Positions 8,571 through 18,356 of a stretch of DNA of 64,000 nt are shown here, piece after piece. Made by a program: the position numbers and the translations under genes. Position 1 is the first letter of the stretch. Every line of letters begins with the position of its first letter. The notes beneath the pieces were generated by a model. The model saw only the letters and a program-made list of their open reading frames with translations. It ran no database searches and was not told the DNA's origin. Source of the stretch: Alphaproteobacteria bacterium (GTDB lineage: Bacteria; Pseudomonadota; Alphaproteobacteria; Rhizobiales; Xanthobacteraceae). Location: positions 62,001 to 126,000 of the forward strand of contig VAZV01000132.1 in the NCBI GenBank assembly GCA_005884765.1, read 5' to 3'.

Positions 8571-9992
8571 ATGGCCGAACGAATGGACGTTGCCCACCCC
8601 GCCGATGCCTCGGTGCTCGACCGTCTCCCGCTGCGCACGGAAGATGGCGAAATTCGTGCCGAATTCGTCGAAGAGATCACGCGCCGCATCCAGGCCAAGG
8701 ACACCCAGTTCCTGCGCGCGGTCGTGGCCGAACTCCACGAGGCCGACCTCGGCGATCTGATCGCGGCGCTAGAACCTGAGGACCGTGTAAGCCTAGTCGA
8801 AATGACCGGCACGGATTTCGACTTCTCGGCGTTGAACGAGGTCGATGACGCCGTTCGCGAGGAAATCCTCGAGGAGCTCGAGCCGGAAACGGTCGCCGAA
8901 GGTGTTCGCGAACTCGAATCCGACGATGCCGTCGAATTGCTCGAAGCGCTCGATGAAGAGGATCAGGAAGAGATCCTCGAAAAGCTGCCGCCATCGGAGC
9001 GCGTCGCGCTCGAGCGCAGGCTGCTCTATCCGGAAAACTCCGCCGGACGGCGGATGCAGACCGAGTTCATCACGGTGCCGCCGGAGTGGACGGTGGGGCA
9101 GGCGATCGACTACATGCGCGATACGCCCGACCTGCCCGAGCGGTTTTATGAAATCTATGCCGTCGATGCCGCCAACCACTGGCAGGGCGCAGTGCCGCTG
9201 GACGTGCTGCTGCGCTCGCGCCGGCCCGTGCCGCTCGCCGAACTGATCGATGAGGACCGCCGCCGCGTCTCCGTGCTGGACGACCAGGAAGAAGTCGCGC
9301 GGATGTTCGGCAAGTACAATCTGGTCGCAGCCCCCGTGGTCGATACCCAAAACCGGCTGGTCGGCATCATTACAATCGACGACGTCGTCGATGTCATCGA
9401 GGAGGAGGCCGATGAAGATTTGAAAGCGCTCGGCGGCGTCACCAGCGACGAACAACTGTCGGACAATGTCTGGACCATCGCCAGGGGCCGTTTCAACTGG
9501 CTCTTGGTCAATCTCGCCACTGCCTTTCTGGCCTCCTCGGTACTTGGCCTGTTCGAGGGTCAGCTCGAAAAGATGGTGGCGCTCGCTGTGCTGGCGCCGA
9601 TCGTCGCGAGCCAGGGCGGTAATGCCGCTACCCAAACCATGACGGTCGCGGTACGCGCATTGGCAACCCGCGAGCTCGGCGCCAACAACGCCTTTCGCGT
9701 CGTCCTACGCGAAAGCCTGGTCGGGCTCGTCAACGGCATCGCTTTCGCCGTCATCACCGGTATCGCCGCCGTCGCGTGGTTCAAGATCCCCGGGCTTGGC
9801 GTCGTGATCGGGCTTGCGATCATCTGTAATCTGGTCGCCGGCGCGCTTGGCGGCATTTTGATTCCGATGGTGCTGGAACGGGTGCGGGCGGACCCGGCCG
9901 TGGCCTCCGGGACGTTCGTGACGACTATCACCGACGTGGTCGGCTTCTTTTCCTTTCTGGGCATCGCCACGCTTTGGTTCGGATTGAAATAA
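8571..9992 (+). CDS. mgtE: Magnesium transporter MgtE
   Basis: 473 aa. An acidic N-terminal MgtE_N domain (many Glu/Asp helices, about residues 20-130), a CBS pair (about 135-255, ending in GIITIDDVVDVIEEEADED) and five C-terminal membrane helices with the conserved ASQGGNAATQT selectivity segment. It is a Mg2+ channel/transporter in the inner membrane, gated by cytoplasmic Mg2+. A TTG 33 bp upstream gives a longer frame, but ATG 8571 is more plausible. The gene is monocistronic and divergent from the deacetylases. Confidence 0.93.
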   Translation: MAERMDVAHPADASVLDRLPLRTEDGEIRAEFVEEITRRIQAKDTQFLRAVVAELHEADLGDLIAALEPEDRVSLVEMTGTDFDFSALNEVDDAVREEILEELEPETVAEGVRELESDDAVELLEALDEEDQEEILEKLPPSERVALERRLLYPENSAGRRMQTEFITVPPEWTVGQAIDYMRDTPDLPERFYEIYAVDAANHWQGAVPLDVLLRSRRPVPLAELIDEDRRRVSVLDDQEEVARMFGKYNLVAAPVVDTQNRLVGIITIDDVVDVIEEEADEDLKALGGVTSDEQLSDNVWTIARGRFNWLLVNLATAFLASSVLGLFEGQLEKMVALAVLAPIVASQGGNAATQTMTVAVRALATRELGANNAFRVVLRESLVGLVNGIAFAVITGIAAVAWFKIPGLGVVIGLAIICNLVAGALGGILIPMVLERVRADPAVASGTFVTTITDVVGFFSFLGIATLWFGLK

Positions 9993-10114
9993 TCCCGTCG
10001 TGACAGGCATTTGTATCGTTAATCCGACGTTAACGCGCATCGACCATGATCGCGATGTGCGATTGGCGGGTCCGGCTTTTGCGTTCCCGGATTGCGCTCA
10101 AAACGAGCAGGATC

Positions 10115-10417
10115 ATGCAGCGCTTGCGGCTCAAGGCGGACGGACGGATCGTCGAATTGCGGGACGGGCAGGAGTACCCGTTGCAGCCGGCGATGGCCTC
10201 GGCCGCGCCGGCGGAAGCCGGTACGGCGATCGTGCGCGACCTTCGGCGCCGCGCACGCCTGACGCAGCAGGAATTCGCGGCGAAGCTTGGCGTGCCCGTC
10301 GAAACCATCCGGAATTGGGAGCAGGGCAAGCGCGCGCCGCGCGGGCCAGCGCGGGCGCTGCTCGCCGTCATTGCGCATGCGCCGGAAATGGTATTCGCCG
10401 CGTTGGCAAAGGCTTAA
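10115..10417 (+). CDS. Small HTH (Xre-type) transcriptional regulator
   Basis: 100 aa from an ATG with GAGCAGG just upstream. An upstream in-frame ATG at 10046 would add 23 arginine-rich residues. Residues about 45-95 form a helix-turn-helix of the Xre/antitoxin type (LTQQEFAAKLGVPVETIRNW, then EQGKRAPRGPARALLAVI). The N-terminal 35 residues look like a small strand-rich DUF-type domain. No toxin gene adjoins it, so it is probably a solitary regulator; its targets are unknown. Confidence 0.75.
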   Translation: MQRLRLKADGRIVELRDGQEYPLQPAMASAAPAEAGTAIVRDLRRRARLTQQEFAAKLGVPVETIRNWEQGKRAPRGPARALLAVIAHAPEMVFAALAKA

Positions 10418-10504
10418 GGCCAAATCTTCGAACTATGCTTTGTCCGGTTGGCAGCAAGATGCCAACGGGACATAATGGGGCTCGATCGGCCAGAGTTCCC
10501 GTTC

Positions 10505-11323
10505 ATGCAATTCGTCGAGGCCAATGGCGCAAGAATCCCCGCGATCGGGCTCGGCACCTGGGAGCTCAGCGGCCGCACTTGCGCGCGGTTGGTCGAGCAG
10601 GCGTTAAAGCTCGGCTATCGGCATATCGACACCGCGCAGGTCTATGAGAACGAGCGCGAAGTCGGAGATGGCGTGCGCGCTTCCGGCGTCAGGCGCGACG
10701 ATGTGTTCGTGACCACCAAAGTCTGGACCACGCATTTCGCCCCGAACGATCTCGAACGTTCCACCAAGGAAAGCCTGGTCCGCCTGCGCCTGCCCGAGGT
10801 CGATCTGCTGCTGTTGCACTGGCCCAATCCGCAGGTGCCGCTATCGGAGACGCTGGGCGCGTTGGCGCATGCCAAGAAGCTCGGCCTGACCCGGCATATC
10901 GGCGTGTCGAATTTCACGGTGGCGCTGATCGAGCAGGCGGTTGCCGAATGTCCGGAACCGCTCGTATGCGATCAGGTCGAGTACCATCCCTATCTCGACC
11001 AGACCAAGGTGAGAGAGGCCTGCGCCCGGCACGGCCTGGCGATGGTCGCCTATAGCCCGGTCGCCAAGGGCCGGATCAAGAACGACGAGACGCTCGTCCG
11101 GATCGGGCGGGCGCACGGCAAGACTGCTGCCCAAATCTGCCTTCGCTGGCTCGTCCAACAAAATGTAGCTGCGATCCCGCGCACCTCGAAGCTCGAAAGG
11201 CTGTCGGAGAACATTGATATCTTCGATTTCGAACTGTCGGATACCGAGATCGACCAGGTCTCGCGGATGGGGAGCGCCAAGACCCGGCTGACCGATTTTG
11301 GTTTCGCGCCGAAATGGGATTGA
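10505..11323 (+). CDS. Aldo/keto reductase
   Basis: 272 aa, NADPH-dependent (alpha/beta)8 oxidoreductase. The catalytic tetrad is visible: Asp and Tyr in HIDTAQVYENE, Lys in VTTKVW and His in LLLLHWPNP. The C-terminal cofactor region is around IPRTSKLERLSENIDIFDF. Size and motifs fit the 2,5-diketo-gluconate reductase group (AKR5-like). Start at ATG 10505 (MQFVEANGARIPAIGLGTW); in-frame starts at 10475 and 10448 are alternatives. The physiological substrate is not evident. Confidence 0.9.
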   Translation: MQFVEANGARIPAIGLGTWELSGRTCARLVEQALKLGYRHIDTAQVYENEREVGDGVRASGVRRDDVFVTTKVWTTHFAPNDLERSTKESLVRLRLPEVDLLLLHWPNPQVPLSETLGALAHAKKLGLTRHIGVSNFTVALIEQAVAECPEPLVCDQVEYHPYLDQTKVREACARHGLAMVAYSPVAKGRIKNDETLVRIGRAHGKTAAQICLRWLVQQNVAAIPRTSKLERLSENIDIFDFELSDTEIDQVSRMGSAKTRLTDFGFAPKWD

Positions 11324-11378
11324 GGCGATAGCACCGAGGCGGCTAAGCTGGACCGCTATCAAGCGCAACATCACAAAG

Positions 11379-12257
11379 ATGGAACTGCGGCGGTTCATAC
11401 GCACGGACATAACGGCATCCGCGATCGCCCATCTATCGGTGCTCGCGCTGGTATTCCTGTTCACTGAGGTGCATCCCTTCGGGGTGGTCACGGCCGAGCC
11501 GATCGCCGTCGATATCGTGACGTCGGATGAAGTCCCGACAAAGGAATCCGATCCAGCGTCGCCCGCACAGCCGCCAACACGGACGGCTTCGCTCGATGTG
11601 CCTTCGCAGTCGGAATCCGGGGCCGCGAACCCTCCGCAGCCGTCGAAGCCGCCGGCCCAACAGCCGGCAGACGCCCGGACGCAGCAGCAGGCAGCGCCAA
11701 CGCCGTCACGCGCCAGGGGGAACGAAACGGCAGCTCAACCGCAGCCCCAACCGCCGTCGCCAGCGTCATCACCAGCACCGTCTTCGCAGATGGCAGCGCC
11801 GGCGCCTGCCTATACGCCTCCCGAGCCTGATCTGACCCTCAAATATCACGTGATGCTCGGCCTGCCCGAAGATCTGCCGTTTCCGCCAAAGCCTGTGGGT
11901 TCGCCGGACAAACCGGGCGACGGCATCGATGCGACAGCCTCAAGCGCCGCCAACATCGCCTCCACGGCGGTGACGGAGTTCCGGCGTCACCTCAAGACAT
12001 GCTCGAAATTGCCGGTGTCGATTGGAGCCTCCGATAATGTGATCATCAAGCTGCGGGTGCTGATGACGCCTGACGGTCGGCTCGCGCGCGACCCGATCCT
12101 GATCGAAGCCAGCGCCTCCACCAAGGGGCCGCTGCTGATGCAGAGCGCGATCACCGCGCTGCAGGCCTGCCAACCCTACGCGATGTTGCCGGCGGACCGC
12201 TACGGCGAGTGGAAGGTGCTCGACTTGAGCTTTTCGCCGCGTGACTTCAACTCTTGA
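11379..12257 (+). CDS. TolA/TonB-like envelope protein
   Basis: 292 aa. One N-terminal membrane span (about residues 14-36), a long Pro/Gln/Ala/Ser-rich periplasmic spacer (about 45-165), and a C-terminal domain of TonB_C/TolA type (about 190-290, with LRVLMTPDGRLARDPILIEAS and the ALQACQPYAMLP segment). This layout is that of energy-transducing or Tol-Pal-linked proteins that cross the periplasm. No exbBD or tolQR gene lies nearby, so it is an orphan copy. The start is the ATG at 11379, directly before the membrane span. Confidence 0.75.
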   Translation: MELRRFIRTDITASAIAHLSVLALVFLFTEVHPFGVVTAEPIAVDIVTSDEVPTKESDPASPAQPPTRTASLDVPSQSESGAANPPQPSKPPAQQPADARTQQQAAPTPSRARGNETAAQPQPQPPSPASSPAPSSQMAAPAPAYTPPEPDLTLKYHVMLGLPEDLPFPPKPVGSPDKPGDGIDATASSAANIASTAVTEFRRHLKTCSKLPVSIGASDNVIIKLRVLMTPDGRLARDPILIEASASTKGPLLMQSAITALQACQPYAMLPADRYGEWKVLDLSFSPRDFNS

Positions 12258-12582
12258 CCGCACTTTGGGTCCCCATCGCGCAGCTCTCCACGACGACCAT
12301 TGCCGTCGTCACGAACAAAACCCGGGGCTCACGAACCAGCCGAGATATCTGCATGTCGACCATGCGTGATCAATCGCGCAACCGGAGCGACGCTTTGCGC
12401 AGTAAGTGAGCGGGTTGAATGTTTTAGCGAATGTCAGGTTTGCTGACGCGAGTGGCTGCGGCCGGCGTTGCTGCGAGGATCGGACGCAGCAAGAATCGCA
12501 GCGAAGCGCCATTTGGATATTGCTCCCGCAAAAAATTTGGACATAGAATGGCGCTCCAAGGTCGCTTGGAAAGGAGGCAGCC
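12258..12582. other. Intergenic stretch without a recognised gene
   Basis: 325 bp between two rightward genes. Nothing coding is convincing on either strand. The last 20 bp hold the AAAGGAGGCAG ribosome site of the following small gene; no clear terminator or promoter can be assigned. Confidence 0.5.
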
Positions 12583-12834
12583 ATGAACACAACAGGAGCA
12601 GCTTTTCAGCCTGAACTGATCCAATTGATGAAGACGGTCCTTGACGATGCCGCGGCCATGCTGCCCGAAGCGAAGCGCACGTCGACGATGAAGGCCGAAA
12701 TCGCCGCGCAAATCCTCGCTTGTGCGGCGAAAGGCGAGCGAGACCCGATCGCACTGAGAAACTCTGCTCTCTCGGCCATCGTCGAGTGTACGCATTATTC
12801 CCATGATATTTCACCGGAGCGTCGCGCCGTCTGA
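12583..12834 (+). CDS. Small conserved-looking hypothetical protein
   Basis: 83 aa with a very strong ribosome site (AAAGGAGG) 8-9 nt before the ATG. It is probably helical and soluble: residues 10-55 alternate hydrophobic and charged positions (QLMKTVLDDAAAMLPEAKR, then MKAEIAAQILACAAKGERDP). There is no signal peptide. Short proteins of this pattern are widespread in Bradyrhizobium with no assigned role. The downstream 260 bp hold no gene I can support. Confidence 0.7.
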   Translation: MNTTGAAFQPELIQLMKTVLDDAAAMLPEAKRTSTMKAEIAAQILACAAKGERDPIALRNSALSAIVECTHYSHDISPERRAV

Positions 12835-13096
12835 GCGGGGCGCTATCGCGATTGCCTACCGTCGGCGATGCGGGCCGCTGCGCCGTCAGGGTGCCGCGCG
12901 ACCACACACGGGTTGCAGCAATTCGCAAATTCGTTCGATCTCCAACCTCGTGAGCCTCGGTCCACGTCACCTCGATCGTGGGATTTATTGTCCCGGCGGC
13001 ACTTTGGCGTGGCCTGTGCTAGCCCAACAGGGGGACTGGCAGCCAGGCTTTCGGCGCGTTATGGCTGGATGATCAACTGAGAGGATTTCTTTCGCG

Positions 13097-13756
13097 ATGG
13101 CTTTGACGCTGGTGATCGGCAACAAGAACTATTCGTCGTGGTCGATGCGGCCGTGGCTCGCGATGCGCGCCTGCAATATCGCCTTCGACGAGGTCTTCAT
13201 TCCTCTCTATACCGAGAACAAGGCGGACAAGGAGCGCATCCTTGGCTTCACGCGTTCCGGCAAGGTGCCGGCGCTGATCGACGGCGACGTCACCGTCTGG
13301 GATTCGCTTGCCATCATCGAATATGTCGCCGAGCGCTTTCCGGAAGCAAGACTATGGCCCGAGGATCGCGCGCGCCGGGCGCATGCACGTTCGATCTCGT
13401 GCGAGATGCACTCGGGATTTTTGCCGCTGCGCAACGAATGCGGCATGAACCTGCATCGCCCGGTTGCTCCGGTTGCATTGTCGGCGGATACCAAAGCCAA
13501 CATCGCGCGGATCGAAGAGATCTGGCTCGAGTGCCGCGCGCGCTACGGCAAGTCTGGGCCGTTCCTGTTCGGCGCATTCAGCGGCGCCGATGCGATGTTT
13601 GCACCCGTCGTACATCGCTTCCGCACCTATGCGATCGAGGTAGCTCTCGAGGCGAAAGGCTACATGGCCACGATGATGGCGTTGCCGGCGTTCCAGCAAT
13701 GGACCCGTGAGGGCCTTGCCGAGACACTCGTCATTGAGAAATTCGAGACGGTTTGA
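13097..13756 (+). CDS. Glutathione S-transferase
   Basis: 219 aa with the two GST domains. The N-terminal thioredoxin-like domain (residues 1-80) has the glutathione-site serines in NYSSWSMRPWL, the cis-Pro segment KVPALIDG and the gamma-glutamyl binding VWDSLAIIEY. The all-helical C-terminal domain (about 90-210) carries the N-capping motif FSGADAMFAPVVHRF. It is probably cytoplasmic and used in detoxification or redox repair. It is monocistronic; the start is ATG 13097. Confidence 0.9.
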   Translation: MALTLVIGNKNYSSWSMRPWLAMRACNIAFDEVFIPLYTENKADKERILGFTRSGKVPALIDGDVTVWDSLAIIEYVAERFPEARLWPEDRARRAHARSISCEMHSGFLPLRNECGMNLHRPVAPVALSADTKANIARIEEIWLECRARYGKSGPFLFGAFSGADAMFAPVVHRFRTYAIEVALEAKGYMATMMALPAFQQWTREGLAETLVIEKFETV

Positions 13757-13860
13757 GTCGTGCTAGCGAGAATATGGCGGCCTCGGCCGCTTGACGGAGT
13801 GCCGCGAAAGCAGTCTCAATCCGGCATCCGTTTTCGTGCATCCAACCAAAAGGTCTGGCT

Positions 13861-14229
13861 ATGGGAATTCTCGATTCACTGGAAAATTCGCCGGCACTGA
13901 AGAGCGCGCTCAGCCAGCTCGGCGCAGCCGTGCTGCCGGTCGTGATGAGCGAAGTGATGGGTACCGGGAGCCAGGGCGGGCTCAATGCGATTGTGGCCAA
14001 GCTGCAGCAAGCGGGTTTTGGCGATCAGGTCAAATCCTGGATCGGCAACGGTCAAAACCTGCCGATCACGGCTGATCAGTTGCGCCAAGTGCTGGGAAAC
14101 GACACCGTCAAGCAGCTCGCCGCCAGGTACAATGTGCCGGTTGACCAACTGAGCGAGATATTGGCGCACCAGCTTCCGCTGGCGGTGGATCACGCCAGTC
14201 CGGACGGTAAGCTCCCGCACACCGCTTGA
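13861..14229 (+). CDS. YidB/DUF937-family protein
   Basis: 122 aa. The YidB-like pattern is clear: GILDSL at the N-terminus, the glycine-rich GGLNAIVAKLQQAGFGDQVKSWIGNGQNLPI in the centre, then ITADQLRQVLGND and LAARYNVPVDQLSEILAHQLP. The family is cytoplasmic and of unknown function. An AAAGG site precedes the ATG. Confidence 0.87.
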   Translation: MGILDSLENSPALKSALSQLGAAVLPVVMSEVMGTGSQGGLNAIVAKLQQAGFGDQVKSWIGNGQNLPITADQLRQVLGNDTVKQLAARYNVPVDQLSEILAHQLPLAVDHASPDGKLPHTA

Positions 14230-14436
14230 GGGCATTAGCCCACGATTCCGCCGCATGGGCGGAACGGGTCCGGAACTCCCGGAAACGCATTTATCGCGCT
14301 GAAAAACCTGTAAAAAAAGCGTATTTGCCATGTCCGGATGTTGCTGGCCAAGGCGACCGGGGGCGTGCTATACGCTATCGGGTTTCCAGCCGGGACATTG
14401 CAGCGGGACCGTGGGCACGACCGGCATTTTTGCGTG

Positions 14437-14640
14437 ATGGAGAGGGCGTTGAAGCACAAATTCAGCGTTGGAGAGACTGTGTATTTTACTGCCAGCAATG
14501 TTGCCCGTCCGGCCGCCAGCGGTACCTATGAGGTGATCCGTCTGTTGCCGACCGACGGCGATGACTGCCAATACCGGATCAAAAGCTCGACCGAAGCTTT
14601 CGAACGGGTGGCCAAGGAAAGCCAGCTCGCCGTTTCCTGA
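14437..14640 (+). CDS. Small conserved-looking protein
   Basis: 67 aa. KHKFSVGETVYFTASN followed by GTYEVIRLLPTDGDD and CQYRIKSSTEAFERVAKESQL reads as a compact beta-barrel, SH3-like fold of about 60 residues. Such proteins are common in Bradyrhizobium but uncharacterised. An in-frame extension to 14338 has no ribosome site and unlikely composition. The start chosen is the ATG just before the beta-rich region. Confidence 0.72.
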   Translation: MERALKHKFSVGETVYFTASNVARPAASGTYEVIRLLPTDGDDCQYRIKSSTEAFERVAKESQLAVS

Positions 14641-14776
14641 AGAGATCCGCGGATGGCCAGGCGAGGCGGGTTCCATTGACCCGCCGCCAAATGGCCCAGT
14701 TCGCAGAAGCATCCTTGCGACGGATGCCAAGTGCAGGCATTCATTTCGATTGAATGCGGCATGAGGGACTTCGCGC

Positions 14777-15745
14777 ATGAATTGGGCTTGGGCTTCATCG
14801 CTCGACCAGCTCTGGCGTTCGCCGACCTTTCCGATGTGGATCACATTGGCGGCGGCGGGCTTTTTCGGGATCATCGTTCTGATCACGCTGCTGCGCGCCG
14901 AGAAATCGGTCGCTAACGGCGCGCTGACGGTCATCACATTGCTGGCGGTCGGCATTGCGGTCGCAGCCACCATTCGCGGATACGGTCTGGCCGGCCGCGG
15001 CGGGTCGGGTGAGACCAGATCCACACCGCAGATGATGACCGCTGCCTTGCCGGCGTTGTCCTGTATCGACGACCTGGCTGGCGATACGGTGTTGTCGGCG
15101 TGTGAAAAAGCGCTGTTCGGATCGGCCGAAGCTGTCGCCGCGGCGGTGACCTATACGGCATCCCAGATCACGCGGCTGACCGCGTCCGGCGAAGCGGCAG
15201 TCGCAAACCGGAACATGACCCCGGAATTGCAGGCGTTGAGGCGAGCGGTGGAACGCGACCGCTACGGGCTGGTGGCGCAGGTGCTGGTGGTGCGCGATCA
15301 TTGCACGCCGACGCAGTGCGCGGCCTTCCGCTCTCTCACCGACCAGCATCAGATCGCGACCAATATGGAAGAACACGTTTATAACGGCATGATTGCGCGG
15401 TATTCGCCGACCTGGAACACGCCTGCCGCATCCGCAGGATCGGTTGCCGTGGTTGCGCCGACAACGATGCCGACCGGTAAACCGACCAACGCGGAATTTC
15501 CGACCGCGGCCTCGACCCCCGCCGTCAGCATCATGAACCCGGAACCCACGACGACAACGCCGCCGGCGCCGCGGCCGGCAGCGCCCGCGAACTCACTCGT
15601 GCCGCCACCGAAGCCGGCGGCGGCTGCCAACGCCCAGGCCGCGGCCAAAAAGCCGCCGGCGCCGAAACCTCAGCGCGCGGCGGCGCCGGTTCAGATCGCG
15701 CCCGCGGCACCGGCGGCCTCCGCACCCGCGGCATCGAACGATTGA
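14777..15745 (+). CDS. Membrane protein with Pro/Ala-rich tail
   Basis: 322 aa. Two membrane spans at the N-terminus (about residues 20-40 and 48-66), a folded region with three cysteines in its middle (SCIDDLAGDTVLSACEKALFG, and the DHCTPTQCAAF pair), and a C-terminal third of almost pure Pro, Ala, Thr and Lys (from about 215). The folded part is probably periplasmic with a disordered tail. Family not recognised by name; no neighbour suggests a role. Confidence 0.72.
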   Translation: MNWAWASSLDQLWRSPTFPMWITLAAAGFFGIIVLITLLRAEKSVANGALTVITLLAVGIAVAATIRGYGLAGRGGSGETRSTPQMMTAALPALSCIDDLAGDTVLSACEKALFGSAEAVAAAVTYTASQITRLTASGEAAVANRNMTPELQALRRAVERDRYGLVAQVLVVRDHCTPTQCAAFRSLTDQHQIATNMEEHVYNGMIARYSPTWNTPAASAGSVAVVAPTTMPTGKPTNAEFPTAASTPAVSIMNPEPTTTTPPAPRPAAPANSLVPPPKPAAAANAQAAAKKPPAPKPQRAAAPVQIAPAAPAASAPAASND

Positions 15746-15842
15746 CGCTTTGAAAACCGCGGTTTTGGATTTGACATCGTTATCGCGATCGCGAAAAACG
15801 CTGGAGCGAATGTCAAATGCGCCGAGTTGGCCTTTCAAGCTC

Positions 15843-16283
15843 ATGCCGCTTCATCTTATCAAACTTGCCGTCGGCTGCGAATCCGTCAAGGAATTGAAGG
15901 GCTGGGTCGCCGAGCGCATGAAGACCGCGAAGAAAAAGGGTCTTCCGCGGCGCCATGTCCACATCACCCGGATGACGCCAAAGCGCATCGAGGAGATCCT
16001 CGCCGGCGGCTCGCTCTACTGGGTCATCCGCGGCGAAATCGCAGCGCGCGAAAAGATCGTCGCCGTCGAACCGTTTCGCGACAGGGACGGGATCGGGCGT
16101 TGTCGCCTCGTGATGCAGCCCAAGGTGATTGCGGTGTCGCCGCGGCCAATGCGCCCGTTCCAGGGCTGGCGCTATTTCACCGAAGATGCGGTCCCCCCCG
16201 ATCTGACCAAGGCGGCTGCGGGAACTATCGCTACCATGCCCGAGCCGTTGCGCCGTGAATTGCGGGACCTTGGGCTGCTGTGA
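15843..16283 (+). CDS. DUF1489-family protein
   Basis: 146 aa. The start MPLHLIKLAVGCESVKEL, the HITRMTPKRIEEIL segment, GSLYWVIRGEI and the MRPFQGWRYF region match the alphaproteobacterial DUF1489 family of unknown function. Family members normally begin with this MxLHLIKL segment, so ATG 15843 was chosen over the in-frame starts at 15750 and 15810. It is convergent with panC, with 5 bp between the stops. Confidence 0.85.
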   Translation: MPLHLIKLAVGCESVKELKGWVAERMKTAKKKGLPRRHVHITRMTPKRIEEILAGGSLYWVIRGEIAAREKIVAVEPFRDRDGIGRCRLVMQPKVIAVSPRPMRPFQGWRYFTEDAVPPDLTKAAAGTIATMPEPLRRELRDLGLL

Positions 16284-16288
16284 CGCAG

Positions 16289-17149
16289 CTAAACCGCGAT
16301 GTTGTCGATCAGCCGCGTGGTTCCAAGCCTGGCCGCGACCAGAATCCGCATCGGCCCGTCCTTCACTGATGCAATTGGCGCCAGCGTGTCGGCGTCGCGG
16401 ACCTCGAAATAGTCCAGCTCAAAACCCGCTGCCGTGATCATCTCGGCGCCGCCTGCCATGGCCGCCTGGATGTCGCCGCCGGCCTGTAACCGTACCGCGC
16501 TTTGCTTCATGGCGCGGTAGAGCACGGCGGCGACAACCCGTTGTTCGCCCGACAGATAGACGTTGCGCGAGGACATCGCGAGGCCATCGCGTTCCCTGAC
16601 GGTTTTCGAGCCGATCACCTTGACGCCAAGGTCGAGATCGCGTGCCATCCGCTCCACCACCCGCAATTGTTGAAAGTCCTTTTCGCCGAAGATCGCAAAA
16701 TCCGGGCGGACTTGCGCGAACAATTTGCCGACCACGGTGGCGACACCTCCGAAAAAATGCGGGCGGAAGCGATCCTCTAGGCCGACAGTCGCCGGACCCT
16801 CCGGGGTAATCCGCGTCGCAAAGCCTTGCGGATACATGGTCTCGACGCCGGGATTCCAGATCAGGTCGACATTCTCGGCGGCGAGTTTGCCGAGATCCGC
16901 CTTCCAGGTACGCGGATACGAGCTGAAATCTTCCGATGGTGCGAATTGGGTGGGGTTGACAAAGATCGAAACGATTACCTTGTTCGCGCGCCGCTTCGCC
17001 AACGCTACCAGCGCCATATGCCCGTCATGGAGCGCACCCATGGTTGGCACCAGCGCGATGGTAGCCTTTCTCGCGCGAAGTCTGTCGACAGCGCGACGCA
17101 ACGCTGGAACCGTGCGGACGATCGTGGGGCTTACTGACATCTGGCTCAA
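16289..17149 (-). CDS. panC: Pantothenate synthetase
   Basis: 286 aa, full length. It condenses pantoate and beta-alanine using ATP in pantothenate/CoA synthesis, in the cytoplasm. The nucleotidyltransferase signatures are present: the HIGH-like MGALHDGHM (residues 37-45), [14 protein letters not shown] (155-161) and the KMSKS-like MSSRN (192-196). It is divergent from mipZ across 283 bp. panB is not in the window. Confidence 0.95.
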   Translation of the reverse strand: MSQMSVSPTIVRTVPALRRAVDRLRARKATIALVPTMGALHDGHMALVALAKRRANKVIVSIFVNPTQFAPSEDFSSYPRTWKADLGKLAAENVDLIWNPGVETMYPQGFATRITPEGPATVGLEDRFRPHFFGGVATVVGKLFAQVRPDFAIFGEKDFQQLRVVERMARDLDLGVKVIGSKTVRERDGLAMSSRNVYLSGEQRVVAAVLYRAMKQSAVRLQAGGDIQAAMAGGAEMITAAGFELDYFEVRDADTLAPIASVKDGPMRILVAARLGTTRLIDNIAV

Positions 17150-17432
17150 TCTTTTTCAATGTTTTGGGGAAGCCCGCGCCTGCCGGACTTGGGGAAAGCG
17201 ACGCCGACCGTATCAAGGTCGCCACTTGGCCGCCAAGCGGGCCTGCCGTCGTCGCGCTTCAGCCCATCTTTCAAACAACGTTATGTTGATGACGGGTTGC
17301 AAGGACCAACGCAGCCGCACAGTAGGGGGCAATTCATGATTAAGTTGCAAAGTCGGTGATAGCTGAGTCGCGTGACGCATTTCACTTGACCGCAGCCGCA
17401 CGTAATTTGAAGATATCTGCAGGGGCCGACGA

Positions 17433-18356
17433 ATGCTGGTGCAGGCTAGCCAACGACAATCAGGCTCGGCGCACGTTGTGGTGCTGGGAAACGAAAAGGG
17501 GGGATCGGGTAAATCCACCACCGCCCTGCATATTGCAGTTGCTTTGATGAAAGCCGGCCAGCGCGTCGCCACCATCGATCTCGACTGCCGCCAGCAAAGC
17601 TTTACCCGCTACATCAACAACCGCAGCGCGTGGGCGCGCCGCACCGGGCTCGGCCTCGAACTGCCGGTGCACAGCTGCATCAAGCTCGGCCAGACCATGC
17701 AGATCGCCGACAACGAGAATTCGGAACTCCAGCAATTTGCCGATGCCGTCAGTGCGGTTGAGCGTACTTTCGATTTCATCGTGATCGATACGCCCGGCAA
17801 CGACAGCTATCTGATGCGGCTGGCGCATTCGATGGCCGACACGCTGGTGACGCCGATCAATGACAGTTTCCTCGATTTCGACGTGTTGGGAACCGTCGAT
17901 CCCGCGACCTATGCCGTGACCGGCGAGAGCCACTATGCCGAGATGGTCCGGGATACGCGCCGCAAGCGCCGTCAGCTCGACGGCGCTACCACCGATTGGA
18001 TCGTCGTGCGCAACCGCCTGTCGATGCTTGGCTCGCGCAACAAGCAGCTGGTCGCCGATGGCCTTAATGAATTGTCGTTCCGCCTCGGCTTCCGCTCGAT
18101 TGATGGTTTTGCCGAACGTGTCGTCTATCGCGAGTTTTTCCCGCGCGGGCTCACTGCGCTTGACGATATTGACGAGGCCACCCTCGGCACCCGGCCAAAT
18201 CTCGGCCACGTGACGGCGCGGGAGGAGGTAACGAGCCTGCTGCGCCAGCTAAAGCTGCCGCTCGACGAGCGGGGCCGGCGGCGGGCGGCGAACCGCGCCG
18301 AATGGTTCGTCCAGGTCGACAAGCCGCTCGAAATCCACGACATTCTCGGCGCCTGA
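17433..18356 (+). CDS. mipZ: MipZ-like ParA-family ATPase, division-site positioning
   Basis: 307 aa. It has the deviant Walker A motif of ParA/MinD ATPases, KGGSGKST (residues 22-29), the Walker A' stretch VATIDLDCRQQSFTRY, and the Walker B FIVIDTPG. The long C-terminal part (ERVVYREFFPRGLTALD) matches MipZ, which forms a polar gradient bound to ParB and inhibits FtsZ away from midcell in alphaproteobacteria. The length is close to other rhizobial MipZ proteins. No parB is nearby. Assignment to MipZ rather than another ParA orphan is likely. Confidence 0.88.
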   Translation: MLVQASQRQSGSAHVVVLGNEKGGSGKSTTALHIAVALMKAGQRVATIDLDCRQQSFTRYINNRSAWARRTGLGLELPVHSCIKLGQTMQIADNENSELQQFADAVSAVERTFDFIVIDTPGNDSYLMRLAHSMADTLVTPINDSFLDFDVLGTVDPATYAVTGESHYAEMVRDTRRKRRQLDGATTDWIVVRNRLSMLGSRNKQLVADGLNELSFRLGFRSIDGFAERVVYREFFPRGLTALDDIDEATLGTRPNLGHVTAREEVTSLLRQLKLPLDERGRRRAANRAEWFVQVDKPLEIHDILGA